NCBI RefSeq assembly: GCF_004011505.1
Contig: NZ_SAUN01000001.1
Location: 310,001-374,000 of the forward strand
Reading direction: 5' to 3'
DNA from: Nonomuraea polychroma
GTDB lineage: Bacteria > Actinomycetota > Actinomycetes > Streptosporangiales > Streptosporangiaceae
Length of the DNA stretch: 64,000 nt
The notes beneath the pieces were generated by a model. The model searched no databases, was not told the DNA's origin, and was given only the letters and a program-made list of their open reading frames with translations. Of the stretch, positions 8,220 through 17,667 are shown in pieces. The position numbers were made by a program, and so were the translations under genes. Position 1 is the stretch's first letter, and each line of letters starts with the position of its first letter.

Positions 8220-8975
8220 GTGAAAGTGGCAAGGTCGGTGCTGTATCAGCAGGTGGCTGCGGAATTGCGTCGCGCCATCTACTCGGGTGTCCTCGGCCCC
8301 GGGGCGCAGCTGCCGACCGAGGCGCAGCTCATGGAAGACCATGGGGTGAGCAGAAACACCGTACGGCTGGCCCTCGGAGAGCTCGTCAACGAAGGGCTCG
8401 TTACGCGCACGCCGCGGCGCGGAACCGTGGTCAGAGACCGGCGGCCGCTGCTCATCTATCCCCAACGTGAGCTGGAGCCACAACCTCGTGGGGAACTGCG
8501 GGAGGCGTTCGCCTACGCCGTGGCACAGGAAGGCCGCGCGCCAAGCCAGTACATCGAGGTGCTGACCGTGTCTCCGGTCGAGGAGATCGCCAGCAGGCTG
8601 GAGTTGGCGGACGGGGAATTGGCGGTGGTGAGACGTCGTCTGCGGTTCGTGGACGGCCAGCCGTACAACACCAACGATTCCTACTTCCCCCGTGATCTGG
8701 TTGCCGATTCCGAGATCGCCAGGCCCGGAGACATCGCGCGAGGGGCGAACCGGGTGCTGGAGGAACTGGGTCATGCGCAGGTGCGCGTCGTCGACGACAT
8801 CTGGGCCCGCATGCCCAACCAAGAGGAGGCGGAGCGCCTCCAACTCGAGCTCGGCACACCAGTCATGGTGTATGTCCGAGTTGGTTTCGACGGGGCCGAC
8901 ATGCCCGTGCGTGTCGCGGTGTCGGTACTGCCCGCCGACAAACATTTGATCAGATACGAGCTCGATCGCCGCTAG
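8220..8975 (+). CDS. GntR family regulator (HutC/UTRA type)
   Basis: 251 residues. An N-terminal winged helix (LYQQVAAELRRAIYSGVLGPG, then SRNTVRLALGELVNEGLV) is followed by a UTRA ligand-binding domain with FVDGQPYNTNDSYFPRDLV. GTG 8220 and GTG 8226 are both possible starts. It lies divergent to the small hypothetical gene and is followed by a leader with several inverted repeats. The effector is unknown. Confidence 0.9.
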   Translation: MKVARSVLYQQVAAELRRAIYSGVLGPGAQLPTEAQLMEDHGVSRNTVRLALGELVNEGLVTRTPRRGTVVRDRRPLLIYPQRELEPQPRGELREAFAYAVAQEGRAPSQYIEVLTVSPVEEIASRLELADGELAVVRRRLRFVDGQPYNTNDSYFPRDLVADSEIARPGDIARGANRVLEELGHAQVRVVDDIWARMPNQEEAERLQLELGTPVMVYVRVGFDGADMPVRVAVSVLPADKHLIRYELDRR

Positions 8976-9175
8976 AGGGCTCGGATGAAGGGGTGATTTC
9001 GCCGGCCGGGTGCAGCGAGAAATAGCCGCCTCGCTGGCCTGAGGGAGTCGTGCATACTCCCTCAAATCGCCATTTATCCGTATATACCGGGTTGAGGCCC
9101 CATTTCGCCCCTACGCGACATCGCGTCATTACGCTCTGCGCTCGCGTAGGAACCCATCGCAACGGGAGTTGTATT
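8976..9175. promoter_or_regulatory. Structured leader with three inverted repeats
   Basis: GAGGGAGT-N7-ACTCCCTC (9041-9063) can form a hairpin after gntR. CCTACGCGA (9110-9118) and TCGCGTAGG (9142-9150) form a 9 bp inverted repeat, and ACGCGA-N2-TCGCGT sits at 9113-9126. All lie upstream of the GNAT gene. They could be a terminator plus operators; the regulator is not identified. Confidence 0.45.
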
Positions 9176-9778
9176 ATGCACACAAACACCCTGCTTCATC
9201 CGCTCGCGCTCCGCAGGGCGGAACCTCACGACCTTCCCGGCGTCCTGACGCTGCTCGCGGACACCGCCGAGTGGCTCTATGCGCAAGGGGTGCGGCAGTG
9301 GCCCCGCAACGGGTTCGGCCCCGAGCGGATCGAGCCGCTCATTGAGGAGCGGGTGCTGTTCCTGCTCGACGACGAGCTTCGATACCTGGACCCCGACGAG
9401 TCGGCGCCGCCGGTGGCCACCATTGCCCTCGACGACCACGCCGATCCCGAATTCTGGACTCCCGGCGACGACCCGGGTGCCGCCCTCTACATCCACAAGC
9501 TGGCCGTGGCCCGGCCGTGGTCCGGCAGCGGGCTCGGGGACGCCCTCCTCGACTGGGCCGCCGCCTCGGCGTTCGCGGCGGGGCTGCCGTGGCTGCGGCT
9601 CGACTGCGCCAAGGCGAACCCGCGCCTGCAGTCGTACTACCGCAGCCGCGGTTTCCACCACGTCCGCACCGTGGACCTGCCCCACCGCTCCTCGGGGGCC
9701 CTCTTCCAGCGCCCTTCGGAGGACCTGTCCACGACCGCCTTCCGCGACCTGACGATCGCGGAGCTCATCTCCGCGTAG
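9176..9778 (+). CDS. GNAT family N-acetyltransferase
   Basis: 200 residues from ATG 9176, behind GGGAG. The start fits the family N-terminus (PLALRRAEPHDLPGVLTLL). The acetyl-CoA loop region (YIHKLAVARPWSGSGLGDALLD) and the C-terminal YYRSRGFHHV are typical of GNAT. The substrate is unknown. A strong terminator follows directly. Confidence 0.88.
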   Translation: MHTNTLLHPLALRRAEPHDLPGVLTLLADTAEWLYAQGVRQWPRNGFGPERIEPLIEERVLFLLDDELRYLDPDESAPPVATIALDDHADPEFWTPGDDPGAALYIHKLAVARPWSGSGLGDALLDWAAASAFAAGLPWLRLDCAKANPRLQSYYRSRGFHHVRTVDLPHRSSGALFQRPSEDLSTTAFRDLTIAELISA

Positions 9779-9790
9779 AACCCGGAACCG

Positions 9791-9822
9791 GGGCCCGGCC
9801 TCCTCGCCTGGAGGCCGGGCCC
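9791..9822 (+). terminator. Hairpin terminator after GNAT gene
   Basis: A 13 bp perfect stem, GGGCCCGGCCTCC (9791-9803) with GGAGGCCGGGCCC (9810-9822), and a 6-base loop, 12 bp after the stop. Confidence 0.85.
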
Positions 9823-9881
9823 TGCCGGCACGACAGGCGACCCAAAGCAGACCCAAAGCGGCGAGCCACACCGTGGTTCCC

Positions 9882-10895
9882 ATGAACAACGACTTCATCA
9901 GCCGTGAGATCCGGCTGGCCGCCCGTCCGGTGGGCGTGCCGGGCCCGGAGACCTTCGAGCTCGCCTCCACCCGTGTCCCCAGGCCTGGCGAGGGCCAGAT
10001 CGTCGTCCGCAACACCTGGATGTCGGTGGACCCGTACATGCGGGAGTGGATGAGGGAGGAGGTGTCCTACGCCCAGCCGTACCGGATCGGCGCCCCGCTG
10101 CTCGGCTCGGCCGTCGGCGAGGTGGTCGCCTCACGGGCGGACTCCGTCCCGGTGGGCAGCATGGTGACGCACTTCCTGGGCTGGCGTGAGTACGCGCTGC
10201 TGGACGCCGCGGACGCGACCGTCATCGACACCACGGCCGCGCCCGCGGAGGCGTACCTGGGGCCGCTGGGCACGACCGGGCTGACCGCTTACGCCACGCT
10301 GACCCGGGTCGCCCCGGTCGAGCCCGGCGACGTGGTCTACGTGTCGGCGGCCGCCGGGGCCGTGGGCAGTGTGGCCGGGCAGATCGCCCGCAAGCTCGGG
10401 GCCGCCCAGGTGATCGGCTCGGCCGGCGGGCCGGTCAAGGCCAAGAAGCTCGTCGCCGACTTCGGCTTCGACGCCGGGCTCGACCACCGGGCCGCACCGA
10501 TCGGCGCGCAACTGGCCGAGGCCGCCCCCGACGGCATCGACGTCTACGTCGACAACGTCGGCGGCGACCACCTGCGGGCCGCCATCGAGGCGCTGCGCGA
10601 CCACGGCCGGATCGGCATGGTCGGCGCGATCTCCTCCTACAACTCCACCGAACCGGTGCCCGGCCCGGACAACCTGTTCAAGCTCGCCGCCAAGAACGCC
10701 ACGCTCCGCGGGATGCTGGTCACCTCCTACCTCGGCCTCTTCCCCGAGTGGATCGAGCGCGGCGCGGCGTGGATCGCCGACGGCTCCCTCCACTACGAGC
10801 AGACTGTCTTCGACGGAATCGACCGCGCCCCGGACGCCTTCCTCGGCGTGTTGAGCGGCGCCAACACCGGCAAGATGCTGGTCCGGCTGAACTGA
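9882..10895 (+). CDS. NADP-dependent medium-chain oxidoreductase
   Basis: 337 residues from ATG 9882; GTG 9873 in the same frame is an alternative, and neither has a clear ribosome site. The leukotriene-B4-dehydrogenase/CurA branch of the MDR family is recognised by the VDPYMREWM N-terminal motif, GTTGLTAYATL, the cofactor loop AAAGAVGSVAGQIARKLG and GIDVYVDNVGG. It reduces activated double bonds of enones. It is zinc-independent, as no zinc ligands are seen. The PPOX gene follows after 12 bp. Confidence 0.9.
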   Translation: MNNDFISREIRLAARPVGVPGPETFELASTRVPRPGEGQIVVRNTWMSVDPYMREWMREEVSYAQPYRIGAPLLGSAVGEVVASRADSVPVGSMVTHFLGWREYALLDAADATVIDTTAAPAEAYLGPLGTTGLTAYATLTRVAPVEPGDVVYVSAAAGAVGSVAGQIARKLGAAQVIGSAGGPVKAKKLVADFGFDAGLDHRAAPIGAQLAEAAPDGIDVYVDNVGGDHLRAAIEALRDHGRIGMVGAISSYNSTEPVPGPDNLFKLAAKNATLRGMLVTSYLGLFPEWIERGAAWIADGSLHYEQTVFDGIDRAPDAFLGVLSGANTGKMLVRLN

Positions 10896-10907
10896 AGGGG
10901 GATGCGC

Positions 10908-11339
10908 ATGTCCACGCGCATGAGCGTCAGTGAGCGCGAGGAGTTCCTGGCGGGCACGCACATCGGGGTGCTCAGCGTGGCCGACGGCCGGGCCCCGCTG
11001 CTGGTCCCGATCTGGTACGGCTACGCGCCCGGCGGCGACATCCGGATCAGCACGCCGTCCGGCACCCGCAAGCTCGAGCTGATCCGCGACGCGGGTCATG
11101 TCGGCTTCGCCGCCCAGCAGGAGGCGATGCCCTACAAATACGTCTCCATCGACGGCGTGGTCGCCGGATACGAGCCCACCGACCCCGGCGAATACCGCGA
11201 GTGGTCGATCAGGTACCTCGGTCCGGAGCAAGGAGAGCGGTTCTTCGCCTCCATCCAGGATGGGCTCGGCGATTGGGTGACGATCCGGATTCGCCCTGAA
11301 CGGTGGCGTACGTTCGATTTCGGGAAGGAGTTCGCCTAG
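10908..11339 (+). CDS. Pyridoxamine 5'-phosphate oxidase-like protein
   Basis: 143 residues from ATG 10908, set by AAGGGGG 6 bp upstream. Split-barrel flavin/F420-binding fold: FLAGTHIGVLSVADGRAPLLVPIWYGY, then KYVSIDGVVAG. Actinobacterial members often use F420 rather than FMN; which applies here cannot be told. Co-transcribed with the upstream oxidoreductase, and the AfsR-like gene starts 9 bp downstream. Confidence 0.85.
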   Translation: MSTRMSVSEREEFLAGTHIGVLSVADGRAPLLVPIWYGYAPGGDIRISTPSGTRKLELIRDAGHVGFAAQQEAMPYKYVSIDGVVAGYEPTDPGEYREWSIRYLGPEQGERFFASIQDGLGDWVTIRIRPERWRTFDFGKEFA

Positions 11340-11348
11340 CTTTGACGG

Positions 11349-14300
11349 GTGCGTTTCGGGGTGCTGGGGCCGCTGACGGTCTGGACGGAAGACGGTGAGC
11401 CGGTCCGCATTCCGGAGACGAAGGTCCGCGCCCTCCTGGCCGATCTGCTGGTCCGGGAGGGCGGCCCGGTCTCCGCCGACCGGCTCGTCGACGACCTGTG
11501 GGGCGACGACCTGCCGCGCCATCCGGCCAACGCGCTCCAGCAAAAGGTCTCCCAGCTGCGGCGGGTCCTGAACGAGGCGGAGCCGGGCACGCGTGACCTC
11601 GTCGGCCACGGGCCCGCGGGCTACCGGCTCACGATCGAGGCCGACGCGGTCGACGCCGGGCAGTTCGCGGTCCTGGTCTCCCGCGCGGGCCGCACGCGAG
11701 ATCCCCGTACGAGGTCCGCCCTGCTCGCCGACGCCCTCGCTCTGTGGCGAGGGCCGGCGCTGGCGGACTTCGCCGACGCCCCTTTCGCCGGGCCGGCGAT
11801 CACGCGGCTGGAGGAGGCCCGCCTGGCCGCGCTGGAGGATCGGGCGGAGGCGCGCCTCGACCTCGGTGAGCACCACACGGTCGCCGGGGAGCTGGGCGAC
11901 CTCGCCGCCCGGCACCCGCTGCGCGAGCGGGTGCAGGCCGCGTACCTCCGGGCGTTGTACGGCGCGGGCCGGCAAGCCGAGGCCCTGGAGGCGTACGAGG
12001 AGGTCCGCCGCCGCCTCGCCGACGAACTCGGCGCCGATCCCGGCCCGCAGCTGGCCGCCCTGCACGCGGCGATGTTGCGGCAGGATCCCGCGCTGATGCC
12101 CCGTACGGAACAACCGGCACGCCGTGCCGTGCCCGCGCCCGTCACGGAGATCATCGGCCGTGAGGAGGAGACCCGCCGGATCCGCGAATCCCTGGAGCGC
12201 TCACGGCTGGTCACCCTGACCGGACCCGGTGGTGTCGGCAAGACCCGGCTGGCACTGGAGGTCGCGGCCACCTGGGCGGAGGAGGACGGCGTCCACCTCG
12301 TCGAACTCGCCGAGCTGCGCCGGTTCGACGAGGAAACCGTACGAACCGCGCTGGGCGTCCGGGACGACGGCTCGTCCCGCCCGCTCGGTGAGGTGCTGTA
12401 CGGCAGGCGGCTGCTGCTGGTCCTGGACAACTGTGAGCACGTGGTCGAGCAGGCCGCCGCGGTCGTGGGCCCGCTGCTGCGTCAGGTGCCCGGCCTGCGC
12501 GTGCTGGCCACGAGCCGGGAGCCGCTGCGGGTGTCAGGGGAGGCGGTGGTCGTGGTGCCGCCGCTGCTCCCCGCCGATGCCGCGCGCCTGTTCACCGAGC
12601 GGGCCGCGGCAGCCGGACAGGCCGCCGACGACGCCGACGCGGTGGCCACGATCTGCCGCAGGCTGGACGGCATCCCGCTCGCACTGGAGCTGGCCGCGTC
12701 CCGGGTGCCCGGGCTGGGCGTGCGCGAGCTTGCCGAGCGGCTGCACCTGCGGTTGCTCGGCGACGGCCCCAGGGACGCGCCGGCCCGCCAGCGCACGCTT
12801 GCCTCCGTGATCGAGTGGAGCTGGGACCTGCTGAGCGGGCCGGAGCGGACGGTGCTCGCCCGGCTCGCCGTGCACGTCGGCGGCTGCACGCTCGACGCGG
12901 CGGAGCGCACCTGCGCCGGAGGCGGTGTCGGCGTCTCGGAGGTCATGGACGTCCTCGCCCGGCTCGTCTCCCGGTCCATGGTCGTTCAGGGGGACGGGCG
13001 TTACCGGCTGCTGGAGCCGATCGCCGAGTACTGCCGTGAACGGCTCAGGGACGCCGGGGAACTGGAGGCGGCGCGGCGGCGGCACCGCGACTACCACGCC
13101 GCGCTCGCCGTACGAGCCGAGACCCACCTCCGCGGTCCCGGCCAGCAGGCGTGGATGGCCCGGCTGGAGGCGGAACAGGCCAACCTCCGTGCGGCGCTGG
13201 ACGAGGCGATCGAGCACGGCGCGGCAGAATGTGCCTTGACCTTGGTCAACGCCCAGGCCTGGTATTGGTTCGTGACCGGACGGCTGGGTGAGGCACGCCG
13301 GTCGATCGCCAGGGCCCTGGCGGTGGAGCCGCCGGATGCGGCAGGAGCGGCGCGGGCGGAGGCGCTGGCCTGGCAGGCCGGCATCGGCCTGCGCACCGGT
13401 GAGGCCGGGAACGCCGACCGCGCGCTGGAGGACCTGGACGACCCCGCCACGCGGGCCCGGATGCGGTGGTTTCTTGGGTTCGCCCGGATCGGCGTGGGAG
13501 AGCAGGCGGTGGGGATCCGCCACCTGGCCGAGGCGCGGCGCGAGTTCGACGCCGTCGGGGATCGGTGGGGGATGGCCGCAGCCCTGGCCGGGCTGGCCCG
13601 ATACGCCGCGATCGGCGGCGACCTCGCGACCGCCGGACGCGACGGCGAGCGGGCCGCCGCGCTCTTCGCCGAGGTGGGGGACCAGTGGGGAGTGCTGCAG
13701 GCCACCGAGCCCTTGGGCGTGCTGGCCGAGGCCACGGGCGAATACCCAGCGGCGACCCGCCACTTCACGACGGGACTCCGGATCGCCGAACGCCTCGGGT
13801 TGTGGTCGGAGGTGTCCCTGATGTCCTCGCGGCTGGGCAGGATCGCCCTCCTCACCGGCGACCACGAGCGCGCCGACGAACTCCACGAACGCGCTCGGCG
13901 GCGCGCGGTCGAGCAGTCCGACAAGTCCATGGAGGAGTTCGCCAGGATCGGCCTCGGGCTGTCCGCCCGCAGGAGGGGAAGCCTGGACGAGGCGGAGGAC
14001 TACTTCCGCACCGGCCTGGAGTGGATGCGCCGGATCGGCGGAGGCGGGCCGGAGGCGCTGCTCCTGGCCGAGCTCGGCTTCCTCGCCGAGCAGCGGGGGG
14101 ATGCCCGGGCCGCGTCCGATCTCCATTCACGGAGCCTGGACGTGGCCCGCGCGGAGGACGATGCCAGGGGCGAGGCTCACGCGCTGGAGGGGCTGGCGGG
14201 CGCGCGGGTGCTCGCCGGGGATCCCGTCGGCGCCGCCCGGCTCCTGGAGGCGGCGCGGGAGCTTCGCGAGCGGGCAGGCGTCCCGCTCCCACCGGCCGAG

Positions 14301-14375
14301 CGCTTCGACGTGGACCGCATCAGCGTGGCGGTGCGGAAAGCACTTGCCAGCACAAAGGGGCAGATCCCCATATAA
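11349..14375 (+). CDS. AfsR/SARP-type regulator with NB-ARC and TPR
   Basis: 1008 residues from GTG 11349. Order: OmpR-like winged helix (1-90), BTAD domain (about 95-245, with REEVQAAYLRALYGAGRQ-like helices), NB-ARC ATPase with Walker A GPGGVGKT at about 292-299 and LLLVLDNCEHV as Walker B, then TPR repeats to the end. Such proteins activate secondary-metabolite or stress genes when the ATPase switch opens. It has no adjacent biosynthetic cluster; it may control the oxidoreductase/PPOX pair upstream. It starts 9 bp after the PPOX stop. Confidence 0.92.
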   Translation: MRFGVLGPLTVWTEDGEPVRIPETKVRALLADLLVREGGPVSADRLVDDLWGDDLPRHPANALQQKVSQLRRVLNEAEPGTRDLVGHGPAGYRLTIEADAVDAGQFAVLVSRAGRTRDPRTRSALLADALALWRGPALADFADAPFAGPAITRLEEARLAALEDRAEARLDLGEHHTVAGELGDLAARHPLRERVQAAYLRALYGAGRQAEALEAYEEVRRRLADELGADPGPQLAALHAAMLRQDPALMPRTEQPARRAVPAPVTEIIGREEETRRIRESLERSRLVTLTGPGGVGKTRLALEVAATWAEEDGVHLVELAELRRFDEETVRTALGVRDDGSSRPLGEVLYGRRLLLVLDNCEHVVEQAAAVVGPLLRQVPGLRVLATSREPLRVSGEAVVVVPPLLPADAARLFTERAAAAGQAADDADAVATICRRLDGIPLALELAASRVPGLGVRELAERLHLRLLGDGPRDAPARQRTLASVIEWSWDLLSGPERTVLARLAVHVGGCTLDAAERTCAGGGVGVSEVMDVLARLVSRSMVVQGDGRYRLLEPIAEYCRERLRDAGELEAARRRHRDYHAALAVRAETHLRGPGQQAWMARLEAEQANLRAALDEAIEHGAAECALTLVNAQAWYWFVTGRLGEARRSIARALAVEPPDAAGAARAEALAWQAGIGLRTGEAGNADRALEDLDDPATRARMRWFLGFARIGVGEQAVGIRHLAEARREFDAVGDRWGMAAALAGLARYAAIGGDLATAGRDGERAAALFAEVGDQWGVLQATEPLGVLAEATGEYPAATRHFTTGLRIAERLGLWSEVSLMSSRLGRIALLTGDHERADELHERARRRAVEQSDKSMEEFARIGLGLSARRRGSLDEAEDYFRTGLEWMRRIGGGGPEALLLAELGFLAEQRGDARAASDLHSRSLDVARAEDDARGEAHALEGLAGARVLAGDPVGAARLLEAARELRERAGVPLPPAERFDVDRISVAVRKALASTKGQIPI

Positions 14376-14385
14376 CCTCTCCTGC

Positions 14386-15066
14386 ATGACCGGATCCCTG
14401 CTCGAGGTGATTGCGCTCAATGTGCGCGACGCCGTGGCCGCCGAACAGGGCGGAGCCGACCGGCTGGAGGTCGTCGCCGACATGGCGGCCGACGGGCTGA
14501 CCCCCTCCCCGGAGACGGTGGCCGCGATCGCCGCGGAATGTCCCCTGCCCCAGATGGTGATGCTCCGCTGCGACGCCAACTTCGTCGCCGACCCCGACGT
14601 CTTAGTGCGGCTGAGCCGCGACGCCAAGGCGCTGGCACAGGCGGGGGCGGCCGGTTTCGTGTTCGGGTTCCTCGACGGCGCCGGAGCCGTCGACCTCGCG
14701 GCCACCGAGGCGCTCATCCACGCCGTCTCCCCCTTGCCGTGGACCTTCCACCGGGCCGTCGACCACGCGGCCGACATCCAGGCGTCGTGGCGCGCCGTGC
14801 GCCTGCTGCCCAACCTCGCGACCGTGCTCACGTCCGGATCCCCAGTCGGCGTGGGCGACGGCCTGCCGGTGTTGAAAACCCGCGCGGAGGCGGGTGACGG
14901 CTCGATCATCCTGGCCGGCGGCGGCCTGCGGCCGGCACACGTGCCCGTGCTGCTCGACTACGGCATCAGGGCCTTCCACGTGGGGTCCGCGGTCCGCGCG
15001 AGCTGGTCGGACCCGGTCGAGTGGCGCCTGGTACGCCAATGGCGGGCCCTGGTCGAACGCGACTGA
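14386..15066 (+). CDS. cutC: CutC family protein
   Basis: 226 residues, near the family length, with the TIM-barrel motifs of CutC: ADRLEVVADMAADGLTPS, FHRAVDHAADI, ILAGGGLRPAHV. Historically called copper homeostasis; the real role is debated. ATG 14386 has no ribosome site, and TATAAC lies at 14371-14376 (across the AfsR-like stop), which fits a leaderless transcript. Its stop codon is the edge of a 41 bp tandem repeat. Confidence 0.88.
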   Translation: MTGSLLEVIALNVRDAVAAEQGGADRLEVVADMAADGLTPSPETVAAIAAECPLPQMVMLRCDANFVADPDVLVRLSRDAKALAQAGAAGFVFGFLDGAGAVDLAATEALIHAVSPLPWTFHRAVDHAADIQASWRAVRLLPNLATVLTSGSPVGVGDGLPVLKTRAEAGDGSIILAGGGLRPAHVPVLLDYGIRAFHVGSAVRASWSDPVEWRLVRQWRALVERD

Positions 15067-15202
15067 CTACGGCAGGGCGCGTCTGAGTAGGCCAGGGCGG
15101 CCTCCGACTACGGGAGGGCGCGTCTGAGTAGGCCAGGGCCGCCTCCGACTACGGGAGGGCGCGTCTGAGTAGGCCAGGGCCGCCTCCGACTACGGGAGGG
15201 CG
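15065..15202. repeat. 41 bp tandem repeat, about 3.4 copies, between convergent genes
   Basis: Units at 15065-15105, 15106-15146 and 15147-15187, with a partial unit from 15188. They differ by single C/G changes. Each unit carries GACTACGG(G/C)AGGGCG, the sequence that contains the stop of the DUF6986 gene on the minus strand (TAG, 15192-15190), and the array begins inside the cutC stop. Because 41 is not divisible by 3, the copied stops fall in all three frames. Confidence 0.95.
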
Positions 15203-16347
15203 GCGTCGGCGCGGCGGAGGGCGGCGGCGAGCGTGCGAATCGTGGCCGGCTCGTCCATGACGCCGCCCCCGGCCTCTCGCTGCTCCTCCCACGCGCTCAC
15301 CCGCTCCCGGTAGGAGTCGTAGTGGGCCAGGTGGAAGGCGTAAACAGTGGCGAAGCGGCTCACCAGGTGCGACGGGTGCATGTCCCATCCTTGGTAGAAG
15401 CCGTGCCGCAACGAGTGGCGCACCAGCTCGGCGTGCCGCAGCCACAAGGCGTGCACGTCGACGGCGCGGTCGGAGGCAGGTGAGGCGGCGAGCGAGCCGT
15501 CCGAGAGCTCCACGCCGGTGCCGGCGAACGCCGTCTGCATGACGTGCCGGGCGTGGTCGCAGGCAGGATGGTCCAGCCGCTGCTCGTGCGGCGGCAGCCC
15601 GAGCGCGGCCGTGTAGTCGAACACCCCGAAGTGCGCCGCCGCCAGCCGCCCGCCGAGCGACTCGGCCAGCTCGGCACGCAGGAAGGGCAGCGTCTGCGGC
15701 GCCTCCACCTGCATCTCGAACCGCAGCCGGACGTCCAGGCCGGCCTCCAGCCGCTCCAGCACGCCCGCGAACTGCGGCAGATAGTCCTCCATGAGCACCT
15801 TCGGGAACGTCACCGTGAACCCGGCCGGCAGCTCGCCGACCCGCTCGACCACCCCGGTGACGAACCCGCCGAGCGTCCGCACCGACCGCCCGGGGTCCCC
15901 GTCCGCGAACGACTTCACCCGCGGCCCCCACCGCCGCGGCAGCGCCCCGGCGGCGTGCAGCGCGGCCACCGCCTCGGCGGCCTGCTCCACGTGGCCGTCC
16001 TCGACCTCGTCCGGTCGCACGCCGTAGCCGTCCTCGAAGTCGACGCGCAGGTCCTCGATCGGCTCGTGGGTGAGCTTGGCCAGCACCTTCTCGTGTACGG
16101 CCGCGGCCGGTCCGCGAGGCACGCCGAAGACCTCGACCAGCTCGCCGGGGCCGCCGAGATGGGCCTTTACCAGGGACAACGCGTGATCGCGCCACTCATC
16201 GACGGTGCGCGCGGAGAACCGGTCGGCCGGCACATAGACGGTGTGGACCGGCTGCCACCCGGGAGCGGCGCTCAGCTGCGGGTAACGGGCCTGCTGGGCG
16301 CGGTAGGCCTCGGCGAACCCGCCCGGGGGCTCAGGGACGACAGGCAC
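15190..16347 (-). CDS. DUF6986 / HpcH-HpaI aldolase-like protein
   Basis: 385 residues from GTG 16347, which overlaps the fprA-like 3' end by 17 bp behind a GGAGG; longer frames upstream lack a ribosome site. TIM-barrel with acidic metal-site motifs (DLRVDFEDGYG, RFEMQVEAPQ) and QGWDMHPSHL, like the citrate-lyase beta/malate-synthase superfamily. It probably cleaves or condenses a 2-oxo acid or CoA ester; the substrate is unknown. Last gene of the fprA operon. Confidence 0.8.
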   Translation of the reverse strand: MPVVPEPPGGFAEAYRAQQARYPQLSAAPGWQPVHTVYVPADRFSARTVDEWRDHALSLVKAHLGGPGELVEVFGVPRGPAAAVHEKVLAKLTHEPIEDLRVDFEDGYGVRPDEVEDGHVEQAAEAVAALHAAGALPRRWGPRVKSFADGDPGRSVRTLGGFVTGVVERVGELPAGFTVTFPKVLMEDYLPQFAGVLERLEAGLDVRLRFEMQVEAPQTLPFLRAELAESLGGRLAAAHFGVFDYTAALGLPPHEQRLDHPACDHARHVMQTAFAGTGVELSDGSLAASPASDRAVDVHALWLRHAELVRHSLRHGFYQGWDMHPSHLVSRFATVYAFHLAHYDSYRERVSAWEEQREAGGGVMDEPATIRTLAAALRRADAALP

Positions 16348-17659
16348 GGAGCATGGCCTCCAGACCGACGATTTTGACACGTTCGCCGCGACCCAGCGTC
16401 TTGGCCAGCTCGGCCTCCGCCGCCTCGATCGCCAGCCACTCCTCGTACGTCACCGGATGCACCCCCCGCTCGGCCAGCAGCGCCTCGACGGGCCCGCCAT
16501 GGACGCGTTCGCGCCCCGCCCGGTTCGACGTGCCCGGGTCCGGCACCAGATCCGACAGCAGCGTCCGGACCGTCTCGGCGGCGTCGGACTTGTTGGTGCC
16601 GATGACCCCGGTGGGGCCGCGTTTGAGCCAGCCTGCCACATATTCGCGCTCGCGCACGCGCCCGGCCACGTTCGGCACGGTCATGGTCTGCTCGGAGAAC
16701 GGCACCCCGGGCAGCGGCACGCTCTGGTAACCGACCGAGCGCAGCACCATGCCGACGTTCAGGGTCTCGAACTCGCCCGTGCCCACGACGCGGCCCTCCT
16801 CCGACAGGCGGGTGCGTTCGAGCTTGAGCCCTTCGACCCGCTCGGTGCCGAGGATCTCCACGGGCCGCAGCCAGAACCGCACGTCGAGGCGGCGCGGGCG
16901 GCCGACGGGCTCGCGGGCGGCCCACGACTGCAGGACCTTGATGTTGCCCTGGACCTGGCGCGGGAAGTCGCCGCCGAGCACGACGGCCTCGTCCGGCCGT
17001 ACGCAGACGTCCGCGTTGGCCAGATCGCCCAGCTCCCGCAGCTCCTTCAGGGTGAACTTGGCGTGCTCGGGACCCCGGCGGCCCACCATGTGGATGGCCT
17101 TCACCTGGCTCTCCGACAGGCGCTGGAGCACGTCGTGCGGCACGTCGGTGGCGCGTAGCTCGTCGGCGGTCTTGGCCAGGACGCGTACGACGTCCACGGC
17201 GACGTTTCCGACCCCGATGACGGCGATCTCGGAGCTGTCGAGCGTGAACCTGTCGGGATCGACGTCGGGGTGCCCGCAGTACCAGTTGACGAAGTCGGTC
17301 GCCGCCACGCTGCCCGGCAGGTCCTCACCGGGGATGCCGAGCTTCCTGTCGACCATGGCCCCGGTGCAGTAGACCACCGCGTCGTAGAGTCCGAGCAGGT
17401 CATCGACGGACAGGTGCGTGCCGAGCGTGACGCCGCCGAGGAAGCGGACCTCAGGCAGCTCCAGCACCCTCCGCAGGTAGTTGGCGATCGACTTGATCGA
17501 GGTGTGGTCGGGCGCGACGCCGTACCTGACCAGCCCGTACGGGGTCGGGAGGCGTTCGAGCACATCGACCTGCACGGGCTCCGCCGACTGCTTGACCAGT
17601 GCCTCGGCCGTGTAGATCCCGGCGGGACCCGACCCGATGACCGCCACACGCAACGCCAC
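16331..17659 (-). CDS. fprA: Ferredoxin/adrenodoxin-NADP+ reductase, FprA type
   Basis: 442 residues. FAD site VAVIGSGPAGIYTAEAL at the N-terminus, NADP site IGVGNVAVDVVRVL, and PTPYGLVRYGVAPDH typical of the adrenodoxin-reductase group. It feeds electrons from NADPH to ferredoxin and on to cytochromes P450 or oxygenases. The GTG start uses a GGAGG that overlaps the stop of the upstream truncated ligase (TAGGAGG), so the two are coupled. Its place in this cluster suggests a ferredoxin-dependent oxygenase works in the pathway; none is in the window. Confidence 0.93.
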   Translation of the reverse strand: MALRVAVIGSGPAGIYTAEALVKQSAEPVQVDVLERLPTPYGLVRYGVAPDHTSIKSIANYLRRVLELPEVRFLGGVTLGTHLSVDDLLGLYDAVVYCTGAMVDRKLGIPGEDLPGSVAATDFVNWYCGHPDVDPDRFTLDSSEIAVIGVGNVAVDVVRVLAKTADELRATDVPHDVLQRLSESQVKAIHMVGRRGPEHAKFTLKELRELGDLANADVCVRPDEAVVLGGDFPRQVQGNIKVLQSWAAREPVGRPRRLDVRFWLRPVEILGTERVEGLKLERTRLSEEGRVVGTGEFETLNVGMVLRSVGYQSVPLPGVPFSEQTMTVPNVAGRVREREYVAGWLKRGPTGVIGTNKSDAAETVRTLLSDLVPDPGTSNRAGRERVHGGPVEALLAERGVHPVTYEEWLAIEAAEAELAKTLGRGERVKIVGLEAMLRACRP

Positions 17660-17667
17660 GCCGCCTC

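Noticed and set aside
10131-12113. 660-codon frame antisense to the oxidoreductase, PPOX and AfsR-like genes
   Set aside because: Spans three well-supported genes and has no recognisable domain.
15065-15202. CRISPR array
   Set aside because: The repeats are directly adjacent with no variable spacers.
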